DNA of 6,649 nucleotides, taken from the NCBI GenBank assembly GCA_003152595.1, contig PMAM01000320.1, positions 29,206 to 35,854 on the forward strand. Direction: 5' to 3'. Made by a program: the position numbers and the translations under genes. The stretch is from Acidobacterium sp. Its GTDB lineage: Bacteria > Acidobacteriota > Terriglobia > Terriglobales > Acidobacteriaceae. Below, one piece after another: positions 1 to 5,572 of the stretch. Every line of letters begins with the position of its first letter. The stretch's first letter is position 1. The notes under the pieces are model-generated. The model was not told the origin of the DNA, did no database searches, and saw nothing but the letters and a program-made list of their open reading frames with translations.

Positions 1-800
1 GTCAGAATGCCGCCGCCCTCATCCTCGAAGACGATGAAGTAGCGCAGGTAATCCAGCAGGCGACGCTTATCCAGCAGGCCCTGCAACACAACCTGCAACT
101 GTGGCAGCGATGCTGGCGCCAGGTCCTCGCCCTCGATGGTTCGCCACGGCATGAACCGTTCCCGGTCCGCGGTCAGCGATCCGACCCGTGCGTCGATGCC
201 GTCGGAGATGATGAGGATTTCGTTGTAAGTGAAGAGTGCCGGGATTTGATCCTTGTACGTCTGGATCTGATCGAAGGCCTTCCAGATGGTTGCGTTCTCG
301 TCCGCCGGGTTTTTTAGTTCCATCAGGACCAGGGGCATGCCGTTTATGAAGATCAGAACGTCGGGCCGCCGCGTGTTCTGGCCTTCGACCGCCGTGAACT
401 GGTTCACGGCCACCCAGTCATTGTTCTCAGCGTGGTCAAAGTCGATGACCTGCACGAGAGCGCCGCCGATAGAACCGTCCGGTCGGGTGTACTCGACATT
501 CACGCCCTCAGCGAAGCGTTGGTGCAGCGCGTGATTCCGTGTAATTGGCGACGGCCCATCCGCGAGCGTGAGCCTGCGGTAGGCGTCAGCAATGGCCTCA
601 GGAGGCAGAGTGGGATTTAGGCTTACGAGCGCTTGACGGAGTCGCCGCTCGAGAATGACGTCACGGTAGCCGGAGTCGTCCCGCTCGGCGCCCGGTTCCC
701 CAGCGGCGATCTCCGGTCCGTGCAGGACCGCATAACCAAGGCCTTCGAACCATTCGAGGGCAGCATCTTCAACGACCGACTCGGTGAAGGTGCCGCTCAT
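1..800 (-). CDS. hsdR: Type I restriction enzyme R subunit HsdR, N-terminal part (runs off the left edge)
   Basis: This is the restriction subunit of a type I R-M complex, which joins HsdM and HsdS, translocates DNA with an ATP-driven motor and cuts unmethylated DNA in the cytoplasm. Only the first 266 codons are in the window, with no stop before base 1. The visible part is the HsdR N-terminal nuclease domain. It has the PD-(D/E)xK signature as RPD (Asp147) followed by ELK (Glu161, Lys163), then the QxxxY element typical of HsdR (Gln178, Tyr182). The helicase motifs would lie past the left edge. The ATG at 800-798 overlaps the TIR gene stop as ATGA. A strong AAAGGA ribosome site at 813-808 sits 7 nt upstream, inside the last codons of the TIR gene. 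HsdR is normally around 800-1100 residues, so most of the gene is missing. The family call is firm; whether the full gene is intact cannot be seen. Confidence 0.95.
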   Translation of the reverse strand, partial: MSGTFTESVVEDAALEWFEGLGYAVLHGPEIAAGEPGAERDDSGYRDVILERRLRQALVSLNPTLPPEAIADAYRRLTLADGPSPITRNHALHQRFAEGVNVEYTRPDGSIGGALVQVIDFDHAENNDWVAVNQFTAVEGQNTRRPDVLIFINGMPLVLMELKNPADENATIWKAFDQIQTYKDQIPALFTYNEILIISDGIDARVGSLTADRERFMPWRTIEGEDLAPASLPQLQVVLQGLLDKRRLLDYLRYFIVFEDEGGGIL

Positions 801-1861
801 TTCCTTTTCCTTTCTATGTCCCCTGATTCAGTCACCACATACTTGTGCCCTGTAGCTCGCGAAAGATGGGGAGCCAACCCGGTTCCGTGCAGGTTCGGTT
901 TTGCCCCGTTGAAAGCCCAGCACCCATGCAGTTGAGAATCGTGGTTAAAAGCATCCGCCATAGCATCAACCTGCGTAGTCGTGAGCGAGTCAATCTCCCC
1001 AAGGACTTCGGCAAGCCTGATTCCCTCGTCGAAACTGCTACATTGCGGAAGAGCGGCGATATAGGCGTCGACCATGCGAGGGTACTTGATGAGCAGCTTC
1101 GCCAGTTCTACTGGGGCACTCTCCCAATCACAGGAGAGCGCTTGGAACTTGCCGATAAAACCATAGGGATCGCGGCCGAGCTTAACGCAAATCAGGGGAA
1201 TCCCACGCCCAAGGGCGAAGCCAACCTCCTGATCTGTCCACTCGCTGGCATGGAATTTCTCCGTAAGCAACGCGACGAAGGCATCAGCTGATCCAAGTGC
1301 ATTTTCGATCTCGTCCTGCCATTCCTTGGTGACGCGAATATTGTCATGTGCGACAAACGCAGAAATGCCGAATGGCCTAAGAGCGTCGCTCAGCGCGGCG
1401 ACCTTTCTCTTTACCCCTGCCTTGTGACTTAGGAATACCCGATATCCGCCGTCGCCCCAAATACGCGATATAGCATCGGGACCTACTGCGCGCTTTGGAT
1501 TGCGCAGCGCACCTGATTCAAGCCGCCAGTCTCGATCTTCGCCTTTCTGCATCTCAATAAAAACTTCAGAGAAGTTTTCATTCTGAACATTGTGCAACTT
1601 GTTCAAGTCGGAGCAGATCGAGATTTGGAGACCTTGTCGCCTTTCAATTAACCCGAGATAGATGTCCTCAGGAACGGAAAGAAAAAGAGCGTGGCCGTAT
1701 CCACCATCCCAGCTATCCCATTGCTCATGAACTCTGACTTGGGCGTTTACGATGACTTCGAGACTTTCGGCTTTCTTGCTGTGTTCGTAGAGCTTGGAAA
1801 GTGCCGCGAGATAATTCTCGATATCTCGTGGCAGTTCAAATCTTGGCACCCTCGGGCTCAT
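797..1861 (-). CDS. TIR-domain protein encoded between hsdS and hsdR
   Basis: This 354-residue protein has a TIR domain at about residues 139-245. The domain begins with the beta-A strand YRVFLSHKAG (residues 140-149). A BB-loop region follows (AFVAHDNI, about 168-175), then the helix EWQDEIENAL (180-189), the strand AFVALLT (194-200) and SEWTDQEVGFAL (206-217). Glu212 aligns with the catalytic Glu of NAD+-cleaving TIR domains. TIR domains in bacterial defence hydrolyse NAD+ or make cyclic ADP-ribose signals; that activity is inferred here. Residues 1-135, with an aromatic-rich segment near 45-62, and residues 250-354 match no domain I can name, although I remember bacterial TIR proteins with a similar N-terminal part. 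No signal peptide or membrane segment is visible, so it is probably cytosolic. The start overlaps the hsdS stop and the stop overlaps the hsdR start, both as ATGA. There is no clear ribosome site of its own, which suggests coupling to hsdS. The 5' half is noticeably AT-richer than hsdM. Confidence 0.88.
   Translation of the reverse strand: MSPRVPRFELPRDIENYLAALSKLYEHSKKAESLEVIVNAQVRVHEQWDSWDGGYGHALFLSVPEDIYLGLIERRQGLQISICSDLNKLHNVQNENFSEVFIEMQKGEDRDWRLESGALRNPKRAVGPDAISRIWGDGGYRVFLSHKAGVKRKVAALSDALRPFGISAFVAHDNIRVTKEWQDEIENALGSADAFVALLTEKFHASEWTDQEVGFALGRGIPLICVKLGRDPYGFIGKFQALSCDWESAPVELAKLLIKYPRMVDAYIAALPQCSSFDEGIRLAEVLGEIDSLTTTQVDAMADAFNHDSQLHGCWAFNGAKPNLHGTGLAPHLSRATGHKYVVTESGDIERKRK
801..813 (-). 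promoter_or_regulatory. Ribosome binding site of hsdR inside the end of the TIR gene
   Basis: On the minus strand the purine run AAAGGAAAAGGAA lies directly before the hsdR ATG. The AAAGGA at 813-808 is 7 nt from the start codon, a normal Shine-Dalgarno distance. The same bases encode the basic tail ERKRK of the TIR protein. With the ATGA overlap this suggests that hsdR is translated by ribosomes ending on the TIR gene as well as by new initiation. Confidence 0.6.
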
Positions 1862-3120
1862 TGGGCTGTGATCTCGTCGCGCACGGCGGTTATGCGGAGT
1901 TCGCCGGAGATGACCCTTGGCAGAAGGACTTCGCGCAACTCGGCGAGGGTGTCTGACTCTGCCGAGTTCGCCAGAATTCCCTGGTCGAGCGAACCGGCTA
2001 AACGCTCGAATGCGCCGACAACCAAGGGAGGTGGAGCGGGCTGCCTGATTGCATGAAAGTCCTTCTTGCTAATTGAACCGAACACGGTTCCCTCGGCTTC
2101 GAAGGTATTGAACACGTACTTCAGAGCTTGCAGTGCATAGCAGGTGTACGAGGATGCCCCCGAAAGGTGGCGCACCGCAGCGACTCCACGGCCAATACAG
2201 CACCGCTCGTAGGCCATATTCACCGAACCAACCGGGGCGCGAACGCTCACCAGCGTGTCGCCTGACTCGGCCAGCCGCGTCGGGGCGGAGCAATAGATGC
2301 GGCGCCGGGGATAGCGGTCTCCGAAGTCGGTTCGGCCTTGGTAGAAGGGTAAGCCGACATTTTCCTCGCTATAGGTATCACCCGGCGGCGATTGGCCCAT
2401 CGTGATTCTGAATTCCTCATCCATCGTCTTAAGAGGCCATCCCCTCGGAATCTCGCCGTGGTCGGAGTCTTCGAATGAGTCGGGGAAGAGGTCGGCGATG
2501 GGTGTAGGAAGACTTGTGTCGCGGCCTTCGGCCTTGGCACGAACAGGATCGAAGTCCACGAACCAGGATTTGAACAGCGCCCGAGCCATCGTTTCCAGGG
2601 TCTCGTTCATCTTTCGGTTCAGTTCGATCTTGTCGTCGAGTTCCCGGACAATTCCTGCGATTGCCAGTTGAACTTCCATGGGCGGGAGCGGCAGGAGCAG
2701 GTCCCCAAAAGTATCGCGGGACAAACCCGGATTCGATGTACCATCTTTCAGGTGATTCAGACCGATGTACTTCGTCAGGTAATAGAAATAACGCAGGTCA
2801 ATGCGGTCATCGAGCGGAGTTACAAAGTAAGCGGTATCAATTACCCAATAATCTGAATCGCACCATTCGACTCCTAACGGTCCTTGGCCCTTTCGGCCCA
2901 AGATCACACCTGGGCCTGAAGCAAGGGCACTGTTGTGGAAACCACACTGCCCGTTTGTGCCGTAAACGGGGATTTGGCCAAGCGAGCGGTCGCCCTCCCG
3001 TAATGCCCTTCCGTAGTTCAGCCGAACGACCGACTTCGCCTTGACCAAAGGCCACGGCCAATCGAAGGCAGGATCGAACCCGCGGGGATAGATGCCGCCG
3101 TCGATCCCACTATTCACCAT
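1858..3120 (-). CDS. hsdS: Type I restriction-modification specificity subunit HsdS
   Basis: HsdS (420 residues) gives the type I complex its bipartite DNA target and bridges two HsdM subunits. Two target-recognition domains are visible, at about residues 20-148 and 225-365. Each is followed by a helical spacer: a central one at 151-190 containing LDDKIELNRKMNETLE and FKSWFVDFDP, and a C-terminal one at about 366-410 containing LREVLLPRVISGELRI. The second recognition domain carries MGQSPPGDTY (241-250) and SVRAPVGSV (292-300), both typical of HsdS. The chosen ATG at 3120 has an AGGGAG ribosome site 7 nt upstream (3133-3128) and overlaps the end of hsdM by 11 nt. A longer open frame back to 3258 encodes only basic, non-HsdS residues and is rejected. 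The stop overlaps the TIR gene start. The first recognition domain is AT-richer (about 42-50% G+C in sampled lines) than the central repeat (about 60%), as expected for exchangeable target modules. The recognised sequence cannot be predicted from the protein. Confidence 0.94.
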   Translation of the reverse strand: MVNSGIDGGIYPRGFDPAFDWPWPLVKAKSVVRLNYGRALREGDRSLGQIPVYGTNGQCGFHNSALASGPGVILGRKGQGPLGVEWCDSDYWVIDTAYFVTPLDDRIDLRYFYYLTKYIGLNHLKDGTSNPGLSRDTFGDLLLPLPPMEVQLAIAGIVRELDDKIELNRKMNETLETMARALFKSWFVDFDPVRAKAEGRDTSLPTPIADLFPDSFEDSDHGEIPRGWPLKTMDEEFRITMGQSPPGDTYSEENVGLPFYQGRTDFGDRYPRRRIYCSAPTRLAESGDTLVSVRAPVGSVNMAYERCCIGRGVAAVRHLSGASSYTCYALQALKYVFNTFEAEGTVFGSISKKDFHAIRQPAPPPLVVGAFERLAGSLDQGILANSAESDTLAELREVLLPRVISGELRITAVRDEITAQ

Positions 3121-4639
3121 AGCCAAGCTCCCTGAGATTGGAGGTGATGGCAGCGTCGAGACTCGCAGCCTCTCCTTGCTGCTGCCGAAGCGTGGCTGCG
3201 AGACGCGCCATCTTTTCTTCGAATGGCTCGCCGTCGTCCTCGACGGCTTCCGCGCCAACGTAACGGCCAGGCGTCAGGACGTGGCCATGTTTCCGGATGT
3301 CCTCCAGCGCGGCAGCCTTGCAGAAACCGGGAATATCCGCGTAGGTGCCCGCATCCTTATCTCCTCGCCAGGCATGGTAGGTGCCCGCGATCTTCGCGAC
3401 ATCAGCGTCCGATAGCTCGCGATGCACCCGATCTGTGAGCGCGCCCATCTTCCGCGCGTCGATAAACAGCGTCTCGCCGCGACGGTCGCGAAAGCGTCCG
3501 TTCTTTTTGCTGCGGGCAAGAAACCAGAGGCAAACGGGGATCTGGGTGGAGTAGAAAAGCTGGCCGGGGAGCGCGATCATGCAGTCCACCAAATCGGCTT
3601 CAATGATGTTGCGGCGAATTTCGCCCTCGCCGGACTGGTTAGAGGACATGGAGCCGTTCGCCAGAACGAATCCGGCGAGCCCTGTGGGCGCAAGGTGCCA
3701 GATGAAGTGCTCGACCCAAGCGAAGTTGGCGTTTCCGGCGGGCGGAGGGCCGTAGACCCATCGCTTGTCATCCCTGAGCAGTTCGCCGCGCCAGTCGCTA
3801 TCGTTGAAGGGCGGGTTGGCGAGGACGTAATCGGCCTTGAGGTCGGGGTTCTTGTCGGCATGGAAGGTATCGCCGTGGGCGATCTGCGCGTCGATGCCGC
3901 GGATGGCGAGATTCATCTTTGCCAGCCGCCAAGTGGTGTAGTTGGACTCCTGCCCGTAGATGGAGATGTCGCCGATCCGTCCGCTGTGCGCCTCGATGAA
4001 CTTCTCGCTCTGGACGAACATGCCGCCGGAGCCGCAGCAGGGGTCGTAGACGCGGCCTTTGTAGGGCGCGAGCACCTCGACCAGAACGCGGACGACGCGC
4101 GAGGGCGTGTAAAACTGGCCGCCCTTCTTGCCCTCAGCACTGGCGAATTGGGAGAGGAAGTACTCGTAGACTCGTCCGAGGACGTCTGTGGCGCGGTCGG
4201 CTGGGCTGCCGAGGCCGATGTCGCTGACCAGATTGATGAGCTGACCGAGCCGCTGCTTGTCGAGGCCGGGGCGGCCGTAATCCCTGGGCAGGACGCTCTT
4301 GAGGGAGGGATTGTCGCGCTCAATGGCGGCCATGGCGTCGTCCACTACGGTCCCGATCTTCGGCTGGGGCGCGTTGGCCCTCAGATGTTCCCACCGCGCC
4401 TCTTTGGGAACCCAGAAGATGTTGGCGGCCCGGTACTCGTCCGGGTCCTCGGGATCGGCTCCTTGGGCTCGCTGGGACTCCAACTCGGCGTGCTTGGCCT
4501 CGAAGGCGTCGGAGATGTACTTGAGGAAAATGAGGCCGAGGACGACGTGCTTGTACTCGGCAGCGTCCATGTTGTTGCGCAGGGCGTCGGCTGCGGCCCA
4601 CAGCTTCGATTCAAAGCCAATGGCAGTGCTCGTACCCAC
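3110..4639 (-). CDS. hsdM: Type I restriction-modification DNA methyltransferase subunit HsdM
   Basis: HsdM (509 residues) is the adenine-N6 methyltransferase of the type I complex. It protects the host by methylating the site chosen by HsdS and is also needed for restriction. The N-terminal helical domain is clear: FESKLWAAADALR (9-21) and MDAAEYKHVVLGLIFLKYIS (24-43). The S-adenosylmethionine-binding motif I is DPCCGSGGMF (199-208), and the catalytic motif IV is NPPF (275-278), the (N/D)PP(F/Y) form of adenine methyltransferases. A C-terminal helical segment (about 471-490) probably contacts HsdS. The start is a GTG at 4639, chosen because the N-terminal family motif begins only nine residues in. 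A modest purine-rich site (GAAAGAAG) ends 7 nt before it. The next Met, residue 24, would cut off the conserved helix. The length is normal for the family and no frameshift is visible. It heads the operon, overlapping hsdS by 11 nt, and lies 143 nt after parE on the same strand. Confidence 0.96.
   Translation of the reverse strand: MGTSTAIGFESKLWAAADALRNNMDAAEYKHVVLGLIFLKYISDAFEAKHAELESQRAQGADPEDPDEYRAANIFWVPKEARWEHLRANAPQPKIGTVVDDAMAAIERDNPSLKSVLPRDYGRPGLDKQRLGQLINLVSDIGLGSPADRATDVLGRVYEYFLSQFASAEGKKGGQFYTPSRVVRVLVEVLAPYKGRVYDPCCGSGGMFVQSEKFIEAHSGRIGDISIYGQESNYTTWRLAKMNLAIRGIDAQIAHGDTFHADKNPDLKADYVLANPPFNDSDWRGELLRDDKRWVYGPPPAGNANFAWVEHFIWHLAPTGLAGFVLANGSMSSNQSGEGEIRRNIIEADLVDCMIALPGQLFYSTQIPVCLWFLARSKKNGRFRDRRGETLFIDARKMGALTDRVHRELSDADVAKIAGTYHAWRGDKDAGTYADIPGFCKAAALEDIRKHGHVLTPGRYVGAEAVEDDGEPFEEKMARLAATLRQQQGEAASLDAAITSNLRELGYGE
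3128..3133 (-). promoter_or_regulatory. Ribosome binding site that fixes the hsdS start
   Basis: AGGGAG on the minus strand lies 7 nt upstream of the ATG at 3120, within the last codons of hsdM. This site, and the lack of HsdS-like residues in the upstream reading frame, decides the start in favour of the short form. Confidence 0.6.
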
Positions 4640-4679
4640 GAATCAGCTTCTTTCGGACAGCAAGTTATTGGAAAGTACC

Positions 4680-4708
4680 GTTTTACGTCCTGTGGGGCGA
4701 GGAAGCAA
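4680..4708 (-). promoter_or_regulatory. Weak sigma70-like promoter candidate for the hsd operon
   Basis: On the minus strand TTGCTT (4708-4703) is followed after exactly 17 nt by TAAAAC (4685-4680). The matches to consensus are 3 of 6 and 4 of 6. Transcription would start near 4673, leaving a leader of roughly 34 nt before the GTG of hsdM. It is the best pair I found in the 143-nt gap. Weak matches are common by chance, and read-through from parDE is an equal alternative. Confidence 0.25.
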
Positions 4709-4735
4709 CTGGAAAACAAGGCAGCGAGTGCCCTT

Positions 4736-4779
4736 CGACAAATCAACGAACCAGTGGTTCATAAGGTTCGAAGCTGTCG
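4736..4779 (-). repeat. Bulged inverted repeat in the parE-hsdM gap
   Basis: Nested complementary arms lie just after the parE stop: CGACA/TGTCG (4775-4779 with 4736-4740) outside and CGAACC/GGTTCG (4765-4770 with 4747-4752) inside, separated by small internal loops. The 13-bp palindrome GAACCAGTGGTTC (4748-4760) overlaps the inner arm. No T-tract follows, so it is a poor terminator. It could be an operator, an RNA structure in the parE-hsdM transcript, or chance. Confidence 0.3.
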
Positions 4780-4782
4780 TCT

Positions 4783-5082
4783 TTACTGCCGCAACAGGGA
4801 CTCGATATCCCGGCTGCCCCGGAATACATGAAGGATCAGCACGTCCCTCTGGTCGGCGCGGTAGATGATGACATATTGCCCAACAGCAAAGCTACGCAGG
4901 CCCGGGCGCAGATCCACATCGCGCTGGCGTCCGATGTGGGGGTGGCGGGCCAGAAGATAGAAAATCTCAGTGATGGAATCGATGAGCCGGTCGGCGATCT
5001 CGATGCTGCCGCTTTCTTTGGCGACGTAATACCAGATGTCATCGAGCTCGGCTTCGGCTTCCGGTGCAAGGCGGTGAGCCAT
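4783..5082 (-). CDS. parE: ParE/RelE-superfamily toxin of a type II toxin-antitoxin pair
   Basis: This 99-residue protein has the ParE-like layout: MAHRLAPEAEAELDDIWYYV at the N-terminus, where the amphipathic helix carries the family's usual acidic 'A..DL..I..Y' pattern, then ADRLIDSI (30-37), LARHPHIGR (44-52), RPGLRSFAVGQYVIIYR (59-75) and the closing strand LILHVFRGSRD (82-92). ParE-type toxins act in the cytosol, classically on DNA gyrase, whereas RelE-type toxins cleave mRNA at the ribosome. The sequence looks more like ParE, but the target is inferred. The start at 5082 shares one base with the antitoxin stop (TGATG), which indicates coupled translation. A longer frame back to 5259 overlaps the antitoxin with non-family sequence and is rejected. 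The length is normal and no truncation is seen. It lies directly upstream of the hsd operon on the same strand. Confidence 0.88.
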   Translation of the reverse strand: MAHRLAPEAEAELDDIWYYVAKESGSIEIADRLIDSITEIFYLLARHPHIGRQRDVDLRPGLRSFAVGQYVIIYRADQRDVLILHVFRGSRDIESLLRQ

Positions 5083-5363
5083 CAGCGAGACGATGACTGC
5101 TCGGCGGCGAGGCGGCTGCGGCCACGCTGTTTCACTTCGTCGGCCAGTTGCCGCATGGATTCCTGCGTGATAACGCGCCCCTCGCCTCGTGCGATGGAAG
5201 CGTCCGCCAGATCGACGGCCGTCAGAATTTCCGCGCGCGTGCGTTCGCGCTCTTCCCACAGGGAAAGAGCTTCCTGAACAGCATCTTCCTCACGGTGGAG
5301 GCGTCCGCTTTCAATGGCCTCGCGGACAAATGCCTTCTGGTCAGGGGTAAGCTGGACTTCCAT
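5082..5363 (-). CDS. parD: ParD/CopG-type antitoxin
   Basis: This 93-residue protein starts MEVQLTPDQKAFVREAI, a beta strand followed by a helix as in ribbon-helix-helix ParD antitoxins, continues with SGRLHREEDAVQEALSLWEE (19-38), and ends in a charged helical tail that would wrap the toxin. Such proteins neutralise the partner toxin and repress their own promoter as dimers. The ATG at 5363 is chosen because the ParD motif begins there. A longer open frame to 5519 runs through the promoter and a hairpin and is rejected. No Shine-Dalgarno sequence precedes the ATG, but a near-consensus promoter places the transcript start within a few bases of it, so the mRNA may be leaderless. The stop codon overlaps the parE start by one base. 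Confidence 0.85.
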   Translation of the reverse strand: MEVQLTPDQKAFVREAIESGRLHREEDAVQEALSLWEERERTRAEILTAVDLADASIARGEGRVITQESMRQLADEVKQRGRSRLAAEQSSSR

Positions 5364-5372
5364 ACGATTTTC

Positions 5373-5401
5373 AGCGTAGGCGGACGCGAGGCGGGTGTCA
5401 A
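5373..5401 (-). promoter_or_regulatory. Near-consensus sigma70 promoter of parDE, possibly leaderless
   Basis: A perfect -35 box TTGACA (5401-5396) is followed by a 17-nt spacer and the -10 box TACGCT (5378-5373), which keeps the three most conserved -10 positions (T, A and final T). Transcription should begin about 6-8 nt further, near 5366, while the parD ATG is at 5363. The leader would therefore be 0-5 nt. The hairpin at 5433-5413 ends 11 nt upstream of the -35 box. Confidence 0.65.
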
Positions 5402-5412
5402 TAACAGGTAAT

Positions 5413-5433
5413 CGCCGCCCCAACGGGGCGGCG
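5413..5433. repeat. Perfect GC-rich inverted repeat upstream of the parD promoter
   Basis: The arms CGCCGCCCC (5413-5421) and GGGGCGGCG (5425-5433) are exact complements around a 3-nt loop. There is no T-tract on either side, so it is unlikely to be an intrinsic terminator. It may be a dispersed REP-like palindrome or part of a regulatory region for parDE. Confidence 0.6.
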
Positions 5434-5460
5434 CTGCCCGTCGGGTGGGCGAAAGATGGC

Positions 5461-5482
5461 GCTCCTGCCGGAGGGCAGGAGC
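5461..5482. repeat. Second perfect inverted repeat between the parB-like gene and parD
   Basis: The arms GCTCCTGCC (5461-5469) and GGCAGGAGC (5474-5482) pair exactly around the 4-nt loop GGAG. No T-tract follows. It lies 27 nt from the other perfect hairpin. Two such structures side by side resemble paired REP-type elements, but the genome-wide copy number cannot be judged here. Confidence 0.6.
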
Positions 5483-5515
5483 ATCGCAAAAGGGCGGGAA
5501 GACGGGCAAGCGGAC

Positions 5516-5550
5516 ACAAAAATGCGAAGCCTGTGGTTGCAGGCTCCGCA
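5516..5550 (-). terminator. Intrinsic terminator of the parB-like gene
   Basis: On the minus strand TGCGGAGCCTG (5550-5540) pairs with CAGGCTTCGCA (5533-5523) across a 6-nt loop. This gives an 11-bp stem with one G-T wobble. It is followed at once by TTTTTGTGT (5522-5514). It begins 22 nt after the stop codon of the parB-like gene and has no T-tract on the plus strand, so it acts for the minus strand. It separates that gene from parDE. Confidence 0.8.
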
Positions 5551-5572
5551 AGTCCGATGGATAAATTGATTG

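Noticed and set aside
286..935. Small plus-strand open frames over hsdR
   Set aside because: They are shadows of the HsdR nuclease domain on the minus strand, which runs open from 800 to the window edge.
845..1291. 148-codon open frame on the plus strand inside the TIR gene
   Set aside because: It is antisense to a gene with a clear TIR fold and tight operon junctions, and has no recognisable family.
1858..3120. Possible phase-variable (inverting) hsdS
   Set aside because: I saw no second hsdS fragment, recombinase gene or long inverted repeat in the window. An inversion partner outside it cannot be excluded.
3121..3258. Longer start for hsdS
   Set aside because: The extra 46 residues are basic and unlike HsdS, and would overlap hsdM by 149 nt. 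The ATG at 3120 has a good ribosome site.
3422..4831. A 469-codon open frame on the plus strand
   Set aside because: It is the antisense of hsdM. Its repetitive Gly/Val/Leu/Asp content is what a GC-rich coding strand gives in reverse, and hsdM has unmistakable methyltransferase motifs.
5083..5259. Longer start for the ParE toxin
   Set aside because: The added residues are an out-of-frame reading of the antitoxin. The ATG at 5082 starts the family motif and forms the TGATG junction.
5364..5519. Longer start for the ParD antitoxin
   Set aside because: The extension translates the promoter and a hairpin and has no ParD-like sequence.
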